Positions 1 to 10,000 of a stretch of 64,000 nucleotides of DNA are shown here, piece by piece. The stretch is from Streptomyces sp. CB02980 (GTDB lineage: Bacteria > Actinomycetota > Actinomycetes > Streptomycetales > Streptomycetaceae): contig NZ_JACSCH020000002.1 of NCBI RefSeq assembly GCF_014451325.2, forward strand, positions 1 through 64,000, in the 5' to 3' direction. The notes beneath the pieces are model-generated. The model saw nothing but the letters and a program-made list of their open reading frames with translations, had not been told where the DNA came from and made no database searches. Position 1 is the stretch's first letter. Every line of letters begins with the position of its first letter. A program made the position numbers and the translations under genes.

Positions 1-1087
1 GATCCGCATCCCCCGTGATCACCTCCACCGGATAACCGAGCGCCGACGCGTACAGCTCCCGCAACTCGTCGAGCACCAGCGGCGCGGGGTCGGCCGCCGG
101 AGCGGATTCGACCACCGGAGCCGGTCCGGCCGGCGCGGAGTCCGTGAGCGTGCCCACCGGGGCGGCGGTGACGGTGCTCCGGGAGGTCCGGACCGTGCTG
201 GTCGTGTCGACCTCCGGCACGCTGCGCCGGACGAGTCCCGAAAGACCCGCCCGGCCGCACTCGACGAACCGCCGCGCGCCGTCGGCGTGCAGCTCGCGCA
301 CGGCGGCCATGAACCCCACCGAGGTGGTGAGCTGCCGGACGAGCAGGGCCTTGAGGTCGGAGTCGTCCTGGACGTAGCCGCCGGCCACCGGGGAGTACAC
401 CGCGGCGCGCAGGGGGTGCTGCCGGATGCCGGTGATGGCTTCGCCGAAGGCGTGCGCGGCGATCGCGAGCATCGGGCTGTGGAAGGGGAACGGAGCGTTC
501 AGCCGGGTGGCCTGGACGCCCAGCGCGCCGGCGAGCCGCGCGACGACCTCCACCGCCTCGTCGGGCCCCGACACCACCGTCTGACGCGGCGCGTTGGAGA
601 CGGCGACGGCCAGTCCCCGATCGGCTACGGCGCCCACCAGGTGGGCCGCGCGGGCGGCCGGCAGTTCCAGCGCCACCATGCCGCCGTCCGACGGGCAGTG
701 CGCCAGGAGGGCCTCCGAGCGATGGCACACCAGGCGTGCCCCGTCGGCCGGGGTAAACGCTCCGGTGACCGTCAGCGCGGCGATCTCCCCCATGCTGTGC
801 CCGACCACGACGTCCGGTGTGTCCTGTCGCTCCGCGATGCGGAAGCTGCCGACGGCCGCGGCGAACACGGCGAGTTGCAGGGCGAAGGAGTCCGCGCGCA
901 CCAGGTCCGCCGCGGGGGGCGCGTCGGGCTGCCTGAGCAGGTGGGAGACCCCGCCGCGTCCGAACTCGGCCGCGATCCGGTCGGCCGTGTCGAGGACCTC
1001 CGCGACCTCGGGCGAGTCGTCGCCGGCGAACAGCCCCGGGGTGTAACCCCCTTGGCCGGGCAGGAGGAAGACCGTTTCAACCGCCAT
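1..1087 (-). CDS. Acyltransferase-acyl carrier protein (partial, runs off left edge)
   Basis: A malonyl-type acyltransferase that would load an extender or starter unit onto its own carrier domain. The N-terminus reads MAVETVFLLPGQGGYTPG, the classic AT opening. GHSMGE carries the nucleophilic serine, an arginine follows in LVCHRSEAL, and the catalytic histidine lies in PFHSPM. The FHS form is closer to malonyl-type than methylmalonyl-type motifs (YASHS). After about residue 300 an Ala/Pro-rich linker leads to LDELRELYASALGYPVEV, the start of an acyl carrier domain, which is cut by the window edge before its DSL serine. Two ATG codons are adjacent (1090 and 1087). I chose 1087 because AAGGA then sits 6 bases upstream. 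It lies about 60 bp downstream of the P450 on the same strand and probably belongs to the NRPS operon. Whether more domains follow the ACP cannot be seen. Confidence 0.85.
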   Translation of the reverse strand, partial: MAVETVFLLPGQGGYTPGLFAGDDSPEVAEVLDTADRIAAEFGRGGVSHLLRQPDAPPAADLVRADSFALQLAVFAAAVGSFRIAERQDTPDVVVGHSMGEIAALTVTGAFTPADGARLVCHRSEALLAHCPSDGGMVALELPAARAAHLVGAVADRGLAVAVSNAPRQTVVSGPDEAVEVVARLAGALGVQATRLNAPFPFHSPMLAIAAHAFGEAITGIRQHPLRAAVYSPVAGGYVQDDSDLKALLVRQLTTSVGFMAAVRELHADGARRFVECGRAGLSGLVRRSVPEVDTTSTVRTSRSTVTAAPVGTLTDSAPAGPAPVVESAPAADPAPLVLDELRELYASALGYPVEVITGDAD

Positions 1088-1146
1088 CATGCGTCCTTCG
1101 ATTCCTTCGTGAGGTGAGTGGCATGGCCTGGATGCACCGGGAGGCG

Positions 1147-2340
1147 TCACCAGGTGACGGGCAGTCCGCGGACTCCGTACAGCACCATGTCGTGCCGGAA
1201 CGGCAGGTCCTCGAGCGGGCGGCCGGGCTTGAGCGTGGGCAGGCGGCCGAAGATGCCGGCGAACACGGTGCTCAGCTCGACGCGGGCGAGCGTCAGCCCG
1301 ATGCACTTGTGGAAGCCGTGGCCGAACGCGACGTGGGCCTGCGGGTCCTTGCGGTGGATGTCGAAGGTGTCGGGCTCGTCGAAGACCGTCGCGTCGCGAT
1401 TGGCGGCGTTGATCATCACCAGGACGCCCTCCCCCGCCCGTATCTCCTGTCCGCCGACGGTGAGGTCCTCGGTGGCGGCGCGGGGCAGGCCCGCGTGGTT
1501 GATGGAGAGGTAGCGGAGCAGTTCCTCGATGGCCTGCGGGTACAGCGACGGGTCGGCCTTGAGGGCGTCCAGCTGGTCGGGGTGCTCCAGGAGGGTGGCC
1601 GTGCCCAGGCCGATCATCTGGGCCATGGTGTCGTAGCCGGAGAGCATGAGGAGGGCGGCCAGGCCGACGAACTCGTCGTGGCTGATCCGTCCCGCCTCCT
1701 CCTGTGCCACGAGACGGCCGAGCATGTCGTCGGTCGGCTTCTGCTCCCGGGCCGTGACCACCTCGTCGAAGTACGCCATGAGCTCGCGGGCGGCGCCTTC
1801 GGCCTGCTCGGGGGTGCTGCTGCGGTCGAGGATGGTGTCCGTGAGGGTGACGAAGATCCGGTGGTCCTCGTACGGGACGTCGAGGAGCTCGCACATCACG
1901 GTGGCGGCCATCGGGAGGGCCAGCTGTGTGACGAGGTCGGCGGAGTTCCCCTGGCGCACCAGGTCGTCGAGGAGCTTGTCGAGGATGGCCTGCATCCTCG
2001 GCCGCTTCGCCTCCATCTGGGTGATCAGGAACTCGCGGGTGACCAGGCGGCGCAGCCGGGTGTGGTCCGGTGCGTCCTGGTTGAGGAAGAAGCCGGGCGG
2101 GAGCGGGGTGTCGCCCGAGATGTAGGAGGGGTATCCGGGTGTCTTCGGGTCGGAGCTGAACCGGGTGTCGGTGAGCACGGCGCGTGCGTCCGCGTGGCGG
2201 GTCACCACCCAGACGTCCTCGCCGCGCGGTGTCCGCACCTGGAAGACCGGCTGCTCGGCGCTGAGTTCGCCGTACTGGGGCGGCGGGTCGAGCGGGTGCC
2301 GACGGGGCATCGGGAAGGCGGGTACGGCGGGAGCGGTCAT
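1147..2340 (-). CDS. Cytochrome P450
   Basis: A 397-residue bacterial class I P450 that would hydroxylate or oxidatively cross-link the NRPS product or a carrier-bound intermediate; no ferredoxin is visible nearby. The haem-binding loop FGHGFHKCIG contains the cysteine ligand. AIEELLR supplies the K-helix ExxR, and the I-helix reads LMLSGYDTM with the expected acid-threonine pair. Full length for the CYP105/107-like bacterial enzymes. The ATG at 2340 shares one base with the stop of the upstream reductase gene (TGATG), so translation is probably coupled. It is therefore read as a tailoring enzyme of the cluster. Substrate cannot be deduced. Confidence 0.93.
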   Translation of the reverse strand: MTAPAVPAFPMPRRHPLDPPPQYGELSAEQPVFQVRTPRGEDVWVVTRHADARAVLTDTRFSSDPKTPGYPSYISGDTPLPPGFFLNQDAPDHTRLRRLVTREFLITQMEAKRPRMQAILDKLLDDLVRQGNSADLVTQLALPMAATVMCELLDVPYEDHRIFVTLTDTILDRSSTPEQAEGAARELMAYFDEVVTAREQKPTDDMLGRLVAQEEAGRISHDEFVGLAALLMLSGYDTMAQMIGLGTATLLEHPDQLDALKADPSLYPQAIEELLRYLSINHAGLPRAATEDLTVGGQEIRAGEGVLVMINAANRDATVFDEPDTFDIHRKDPQAHVAFGHGFHKCIGLTLARVELSTVFAGIFGRLPTLKPGRPLEDLPFRHDMVLYGVRGLPVTW

Positions 2341-4055
2341 CACGAACTCCACTGGGTCTGGGGGCGGGCGGTGCCACCGGGAGGGGCGGGCAGGAAGCCC
2401 GACGAGACGAAGTAGTCGAGGTAGAGGTCGAACAGTTCGCGGCCGACCGGCTTGCACGCGATGTCCGAACCGTTGAGCGCGGCGCGCAGGTTGTCGGTGC
2501 GGAACTCCGGCCTGCTGCCCCCGTAGCCGACCTCCTCGGCCGGCTGGTCGGCGCCGAACAGCGGGAGGTACAGGGCGAGTTCGTTCTCCTCGCCGCGTTC
2601 CACGGCGGCGGCGAGTTCGCGGTACCAGCTCCGGTAGTCGAGGCGGCGCAGCGGATAGCCGTAGGCGACGATCAGCTCGAAGATCTCGTTCATGCCGACG
2701 GATCCGGCGCTGGGGACGTTGAGGACGGGTTCCGCGCGGCCTCCGGAGAGCGCGGTGTGCACCACCGTGGCCGCGCAGAAGTCCACCGGCACGAGGTCGA
2801 GGAGCAGGTCGTAGTCCAGATAGGCGCCCAGCTGGACGCAGCCCTTGATCAGGTGGTTGATGAAGGTGTCGGACGAGCAGGCTCCGGTGGTCTGCGATCC
2901 CGTGATGGCGCCGAGGCGGTACACATGGGCCGGCACACCGCGATCGCGGGCCTGGAGCATCAGGCTGTCCGCGACCCACTTGGACTGGCGGTAGCCGCCG
3001 ACGACGTGGTCGGCCTCGGTGAGCCGGGTCTCCGCCCAGCTGCGCTCCCCTTCGTGGCCCGGGTACACACCGATCGTGGAGACGAAGTGCACGGCCTTGA
3101 TCCGCGTGCGGCAGGCGAGCCGCAGCACTTCCAGGGCGCCGAAGACGTTGACCGGCTTGATCTTGGCGTAGGGGACGATCCAGCTGGAGATCGCCGCGTT
3201 GTGGATGATCAGTTCCGCCTCGGCGGCCAGCTCGTGGTAGGCCGCCTTCGTCAGCCCGAGGTAGGGGCGCCCGGTGTCGCCCGGGACGCCGACGACGCGC
3301 TCCTCGTCCCCGTCCCGCAGCAGCCCGTACTCGGCGAGGTTCCCGAGCACCCGCTCGCCCGCCTGGTCCGGCCCGTCGGCGCGGACCAGGACGTGCACCG
3401 TGACGGCCGAGCGGTCGAGCAGTTCGCGGAGCAGGAAGGCCCCGGTGTATCCGGTGCCGCCGGTGAGCAGGACCGTGCGGTACGGACCCGTCGACGCCGG
3501 TGCGGCCCCGTCCTCGGGCACGATGTCGGCCGGCAGTACGGCGTCGGCCGACATGGCCTCGCTCGTGACGCCCCGGGGGTTGCCGGCCCCGGTCACCGTG
3601 GGGTCGGCCTGGGAGCTGACCATCCGCGCCAGCTGGGCGACGGTGGGGTCCTCGAACATCCTGCGGAGGTCGAGGCGCACGTCGTAGACCTCCCGTACCT
3701 GGGCGGTCATCTGGAGGACCGTCAGGGAGTCGCCGCCCAGGTCGAAGAAGCTGGTCTCCACCCCGACCTTCGGCAGGCCGAGGAGGTCCTGCCAGATCCG
3801 GGCGAGCTGTGTCTCCACCGGGGTGCGGGGCGCGACGAAGGCGGTCTCGGGGGTCTCCTCGGCCGTCAGCGGGGGCAGGCTCCCGCGGTCCACCTTGCCG
3901 TTGGGCAGCTTCGGCAGTTCCGGCAGCACCACGAAGTGCGCCGGGACCATGGCGTCGGGGAGGTGCGTCCTCGCGTAGGCGCGGAGGGAGGAGCGCAGTC
4001 CCGCCGCCCAGGCCGAGGTGAGCGGGTCGTTGGCGAGGGGTCGGGTCGCGCTCAT
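2340..4055 (-). CDS. NRPS fragment: adenylation C-terminal subdomain, carrier protein, thioester reductase
   Basis: A 571-residue terminal NRPS protein. Residues 1-57 are not a module start but the end of an adenylation domain: LRAYARTHLPDAMVP (A9-like) and LPKLPNGKVDR (A10, with the catalytic lysine). A carrier domain follows with LGGDSL near residue 105. From about residue 195 comes a short-chain-dehydrogenase-like reductase domain with TGGTGYTGAFLL for NADPH, HNAAISSW, and a YRQSK catalytic Tyr-Lys pair. Such R domains release the thioester as an aldehyde or alcohol, so the product is probably reductively released. The ATG overlaps the stop of the 2727-residue NRPS (ATGA). The rest of this adenylation domain (A1-A8 plus inserted domains) is at the end of that upstream protein, so the two polypeptides must assemble, or the split is a frameshift. 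The downstream P450 start overlaps by one base. Confidence 0.9.
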   Translation of the reverse strand: MSATRPLANDPLTSAWAAGLRSSLRAYARTHLPDAMVPAHFVVLPELPKLPNGKVDRGSLPPLTAEETPETAFVAPRTPVETQLARIWQDLLGLPKVGVETSFFDLGGDSLTVLQMTAQVREVYDVRLDLRRMFEDPTVAQLARMVSSQADPTVTGAGNPRGVTSEAMSADAVLPADIVPEDGAAPASTGPYRTVLLTGGTGYTGAFLLRELLDRSAVTVHVLVRADGPDQAGERVLGNLAEYGLLRDGDEERVVGVPGDTGRPYLGLTKAAYHELAAEAELIIHNAAISSWIVPYAKIKPVNVFGALEVLRLACRTRIKAVHFVSTIGVYPGHEGERSWAETRLTEADHVVGGYRQSKWVADSLMLQARDRGVPAHVYRLGAITGSQTTGACSSDTFINHLIKGCVQLGAYLDYDLLLDLVPVDFCAATVVHTALSGGRAEPVLNVPSAGSVGMNEIFELIVAYGYPLRRLDYRSWYRELAAAVERGEENELALYLPLFGADQPAEEVGYGGSRPEFRTDNLRAALNGSDIACKPVGRELFDLYLDYFVSSGFLPAPPGGTARPQTQWSS

Positions 4056-7000
4056 GCCGTGTCCTCAGCGTCGTCGTGGGCGGGTGTCGGCGTACCGAAG
4101 ACCGCGTCGAACGTGTCCAGTCGGCCGTCCGGTGGCACCAGGACCCGGACCTGGCGTCCTTGCTCGGCGGCCAGGTCGAACAGCTCCTCCGGACGGGCTC
4201 CGGCCTCGTCGTCCAGGTCCCACAGGAGCCGTTCCAGGTCCCAGCCGGTGGCCGCGCCGTCGGTCTCCTCAAGCGCGCGGACCGCGGCCGCGGTGCGCAG
4301 CAGCCTCCGGTTGGGGATGCCCGTCACCACCAGGCCCTCGGCGCTGCCGGCCAGTCGGCGGCGTACGCCGTCGAGACCGCTGTCGAGCGCGTCCCAGGGG
4401 AGACGGCGCCCGGGCGCGGCGGTCGCCGGCCGGTCGCCGGTCAGCAGGGTCACGTCGTAACGGAAGAGGGAGAGCTCGTTGTCCGCCGCCCCCCGCTTCA
4501 GCTCGACCCGGACCTCGCCGACGCCGTCGAGGTCGGCGGCGAGCCGGTGGAAGAAGGCCGGGGACAGGCAGAGTTCCCGTTCCTCCTGGAGCCGGCGGGA
4601 GACCGCGGACCGGATCTCCTCGACCGTCTGGAGCGGTCCGGCCCGGTGCAGCGTCACGGCGGTGTGGAACTCGGGCAGCATCTCGACCGAGCGGACGTCG
4701 CCGACGAAGACCGCGCCGCCGGGCCGTACGGCGCGCACCGCGTCGGTGAGCACGGTGCGCAGGTAGTCGGTCCCGGGGAAGTACTGCGCCACCGAGTTGA
4801 TCACCACCGTGTCCAGGCTTCCCGGCGCGAGGCGCGCCAGGTACTCGGGACCCGACTGCTCCAGGTGTACGTGCGCGGGGAGCGGTCGTCCCAGGGAGGC
4901 GGCCGCCGCGGTGAGCGCGGCGGGCGAGAGGTCCACGCCGTGGTACTCGCCGACCTGGTCGACCAGGTTCCGCAGGACGAGCCCGACGCCGACGCCGATG
5001 TCGGCGAGCGCGGTGGGGCGCAGCGCACGGATCCGGTCGACGGTGTGCCCCAGCCACTCCCGCATCTCGGGGACGGGGATGGGGTCGCCGGTGTAGCTGC
5101 TGAGCCAGCCCGCGAACTCGCCGCCGTCCTCCGGGGAGCCGTCGGACGCGGTGTAGGCGCTCTCCCAGACCTCGCCCCAGCTGCGGACGTGCGCGTCCTG
5201 CACCGAGGCGTCGGACAGGGAGTCGGCGGGAGACACGTAGGCCACGAGTTCCGTGCCGTTGGCTCCGTCGACGGCGGTGACGGCGACCGCGTCGAGCCGT
5301 GGGTGGCGCGAGAGGACGCTCTCCACCTCGTCGGGCTCGACACGGTGACCGAGGATCTTCACCTGCCGGTCGACCCGGCCCAGGAACTCCAGGCTGCCGT
5401 CGGCGCGGCGGCGCACCCGGTCACCGGTCCGGTAGAACCGGCCGGTGCCGTCCACGCCGGTGACGAACCGCTCGGCGGTCAGCTCCGGCCGCCCGATGTA
5501 TCCCGCGGCGACGCCGTCCCCGCCGATCCAGAGTTCGCCGGAGACGCCGACGGGGAGGGGCCGGCCGCGGTCGTCGACCACGCGCACCTCGGTGTTGGCG
5601 ATCGGACGGCCGATGGAGATGCTGTCGGCCGTCGCGTCACGGCGCGCGTCCAGTTCGTGCACCGTCGACCAGATCGTGGTCTCGGTGGGGCCGTACATGT
5701 TGTGGATCCGTACCTCGGGCAGGGCTTCGAGCAGTCGCCGCGCGAGGCCCGAGGGGAAGGCCTCGCCGCCGATCAGCAGGGCGCGCAGGCCCCGCAGTGC
5801 CTCCAGGGCGGCGGGTTCGGCGGCCACCGCGGTGAGGAGCGAGGGGGTGCCCTGGACGAGGGTGACCCCGTGGCGTTCGCAGAGTTCGGCGAAGGAGTGG
5901 GCGCCCTCGGCGACCTCGGTGTCATGGGTGTCGCGGAGGCGGTCGACCCAGGTGAGGCTCTCGAGGACGGCCTCCGCCTCGACACCGAAGTCGACCAGGC
6001 ACGCGATCTCGTCGACACCGGCGGCGGCCAGCGCGCGGACGAGTTCGACGCAGGTGTCCGGGGATCCGAACAGGCCGGAGGTCTCGAAGTACCGGTTGAT
6101 CGCCATGTCGATGACCGCGTCGATCTGCTCCTCGGCACCCATCTCCGGGAGGTCCTTGCCGGTGGAGGCGAAGAGGGTGCGCCACAGCTCGGTGGAGCTG
6201 CGGAGATACTCGCGGAAGGGCTCGCGTGCCTGCTCCCTGGCCCGCTCCGTGTCGTCCGACATGAAGGTGTGCACCATGACGGTGACCTGTCCGGGCCCGG
6301 TGTGCCCGGCGGCCTCGCGGGCCTGCCGGTACGCCTTGATCTTCTCCGCCAGGTCGTCGGGGCTCTGGCCGAACAGGTGGGTGAGCAGGTTCGCGCCGGA
6401 GGCGCCGGCCTTCTCGAAGGTCTGCACGGTGCCGACCGAGGTGAGCCAGACCGGTGGCTCCGCCTGGACGGGTGCGGGGAAGATCCGTACGTCGACGGGT
6501 TCGCCGCTGCCGCCGATCCGCCGCACCGGCTCGCCGCGCCACAGCTTGCGGAACTCCGCGAGCTGTTCGGACATCAGCTCCTTGCGTACCGGGAAGTTCT
6601 CGGGCCGCAGGACGAAGTCGTTGGAGTTCCAGCCGGCGGCGAACGCGAGGCCGACCCGGCCGTCCGAGAGGTTGTCGACGAGCGCCCACTCCTCGGCGAT
6701 GCGTACCGCGTCGTGCAGCGGGGAGACGACGCTGCCGCAGCGCAGGGCGATGCGGTCGGTGATGGTGGCAAGCGCGGCCGACATCACCGAGGGGTTGGGG
6801 TAGAGGCCGCCGAACTCGTGGAAGTGCCGCTCGGGCGTCCACACGGCCTCGAATCCGTGGGTGTCGGCGTACCTGGCGGCGTCGAGGACCAGCTGGTAGC
6901 CCTCGCGGTGGGAGGCTCCCGCGGACGCGGCGAAGAAGAAGAGACTGAATCCGAGGGGCCGCTCCCTCGTCTCCGACTGAGGTACGAGACGGGTGATGAC

Positions 7001-10000
7001 CCGCTCTCCCGCGACGACCACCTTGGCACCGTGGGTGAGCGGCCAGAGCAGTTCGAGGACCGAGATGTCGAAGGAGACGCTGGTGACGGCGAGGACGACG
7101 TCCTGGCCGTCGCAGCCGACCCGCTCGTCCATGCCGGCGAAGAAGTTGACGGCGTTGCGATGCCGGAGGGCGGTGCCCTTGGGCTTGCCGGTCGAGCCGG
7201 AGGTGTAGATCACGTACGCCGTGTCGTCGCCGGAGACCTCGATATCCGGCGGTGTGGCCGGCGCCCGCTCGATCGTCTTCGCGTCCGCGGCGATGTCCAC
7301 CACACGCGGTGCGGTGATCCCGTCGGGTGTGCCCGGCCCCTTGACCAGACAGCCGATGCCGGAGTCGGCGGCGATGTCCGCGAGCCGTCCGCCGGGGAAC
7401 GACGGGTCCATCGGCACGTACGCGGCACCGCTCTTGAGCACCGCGAGGAGGGCGACGACGAGGTCGGGACCGCGGCGCAGGCTCACGCCGACCAGGTCTC
7501 CCCGTCCGACGCCCTGACCGCGCAGATGGTGTGCGAGGCGGTTCGCACGGGAGTCCAGCTCCGCGTAGCTGAGCTCGTCGAAGCGATGGGCGACCGCGAT
7601 CGCGTCCGGGTGCGCCGACACCTGGCGCTCGAACTGTCCGTGCACGGTGTCGTCGGGGTCGTACGTGACGGCGGTGTCGTTCCACGCGGCCAGCTGGGCG
7701 TGCTCGGCCGGAGCCATGAGGTCGACGGAGGTGATCCGTTCCGCCGGCTGCCGGGCCACGGCCGCCAGGGCACGCTCGTAGTAGCCGGCGAGGCGGGCGC
7801 AGAACTCCTCGGGCAGGACGGCGAGGTCGCAGTCGAGCCAGAGCTGGAGCCGGCCGAGCTCGGGGTCGATCAGGAAGTTCACGGCCAGCGGGTAGTTGGT
7901 CTCGGCGACGCCCACGGTGACGGTCATGAGACCGTCCGCCGACCGGTGCCGGTCGCGGTGGAAGTCCATGAAGTTGACGTAGCTGTCCAGCTGGAGGCCC
8001 TCGCCCACGTCGTGCTGCATCTGCGCGAAGGGGTAGCGGCGGTGGGCCGCGGACCGGCGCTCGTGGTCGAAGACCCGTCGCGCGGTGTCCAGGAGCGTGG
8101 CGGTGGACACGTCGAGGCGCAGCGGGAGCGTGTTCAGGAAGACACCGATCGTCTCGTCGCCGCCCTCCTCCTCCAGCCGGGCGTTGGCGACGACGCCGGT
8201 GAGCACCTCGTCGTCCCCGCCGACCAGCCGCAGCACGGCGACGTGCGCGGTGGCGAGGAGCGACTTGAGCGGCAGTCCCTCGCGTCCGGCGAGGGACCGC
8301 AGCGCCGCGGCCACCTCGTCGTCGACCGGTACGTCGTACCGGTGGTTCGCGGCCGGTCGTGCTCCGTCGGGGTGTTCCTGTCCTGTGGTGCGGGACACCA
8401 GCCGGGTGGGCTCGGCGCCGCGCAGCAGTCCGGTCCAGTAGTCGCGTGCCCGTTCGTCCGCCAGGGCGCGGCGCTCCGCGGCGACGAAGTCCCGGTAGGC
8501 GGAGCGGACGGGTGGCAGGCGGAGTTCCTCGCCGGCGAGGCGCGCCCGGTAGTGGTCGACCACCTCTTCGAGCATGCGCATGTCGCTCCACCCGTCGAGG
8601 ACGACGTGGTGCTCGATCACCGACAGCTCGAACGCCTCGGGTCCGCAGGGATGCGCCACGAACTTCAGCAGGGGCGCGATCTCCGGATCGAAGCGGGTGG
8701 ACTTGGCCTCCTCGACCCAGTCCGTCACGGCCCGCGACCGGGCCTCGTCGTCCAGGCCGCCGAGGTCAAGGCCGGTCTCCAGCGGGATCTCGACGTGGCC
8801 GTGCACCAGTTGCAGGGGCTCGGAAAAGCGGGCCAGGTCGAAGGAGCAGCGCAGGGACGGGTGCCGGGCGGCGGTGTCGTCGATCGCGGCCCGCAGGGCG
8901 TCCGGGTCGAGGCGGGTCGCCACGCGTGCACTGGTCACCACCCGGTACACCGAGGAGTCCTCGGCGTAGGCCGCGTGGTAGAGCATGCCCGCCTGCATGG
9001 CACTGAGCGGGTAGGCGTCGTCGAGCCCGTCCGGCAGCAGCAGCCGGTCCGCCGCGGACAGCAGCCCGAACGGTACGCGGTCGGCGGAGGACTCATGTTC
9101 ATCCAACGGCCTGACGATACGGGCAAGTTCGCGGATCGAGGGCCCCTGGAGCAGGTCGGCGACCTCGAAGGTACGGCCGGCCCGCTCGACCTCCGCCCGG
9201 ACCCGGATGGCGTGCATGGAGTCGCCGCCGAGCACGAAGAACGAGTCGTCCACGCCGATCTCGTCGATGCCCAGGACCGTGCGCCACGCCTGGTGGAGCA
9301 GGCTCTCCTCGGCGGTCTCCGGCGGCGTCACGGTGCGGACCGGCCGGGTGTCCGGCATCGGCAGCGCCTTGCGGTCCAGTTTGCCGTTGGACAGCAGGGG
9401 CAGGGCGTCGAGGGTGACGAAGTGCGCCGGGGCCATGTAGGCGGGCAGGCGCTCCCGCAGCCACTCCAGGAGCTCGGCCGGTTCCGGCGCGGCGCCGTCG
9501 GGCACGACGTGGGCGATGAGCCGGCGCTGGCCGTCGTCGCCGAGGGGCGCCGTGACCACCGCCTGCTCGACGGCCGGGTGGCCGAGCAGCGCGGACTCGA
9601 TCTCGCCGGGCTCGATGCGGAATCCGTGCACCTTCACCTGATGGTCGAGGCGCCCCCGGTAGAGGACGACCCCGTCCTCACGGAGCACGGCGAGGTCTCC
9701 GGTCCGGTACAGCCTGCCGGGGCCGAAGGGGTTGTCGACGAAGCTCGCCGCGGTGAGCTCCGGGCGGTTGAGGTATCCCGAGGCGACCTGGACGCCGCCG
9801 ATGTGCAGCTCGCCGGCGATGCCGTGGGGCAGCGGGCGCCCCTCCCGGTCCAGTACGTACAGGCTGGTGTTGGCGACCGCCCGCCCGATGGGCACCGGCC
9901 CGTGGGCGTCCTCCGGGGCGCACCGCCAGTGGGTGACGTCGATGGACGCCTCGGTCGGCCCGTACAGGTTGTGCAGTTCGGGGCCGGTGCCGTACCGCTC

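Noticed and set aside
2340..4055. Reading the 571-residue protein as an independent module or a pseudogene fragment
   Set aside because: Its A9-A10 part matches the missing end of the upstream adenylation domain and the ATGA overlap is intact, so it is better viewed as the second half of a split module. The frameshift alternative is kept in the findings.
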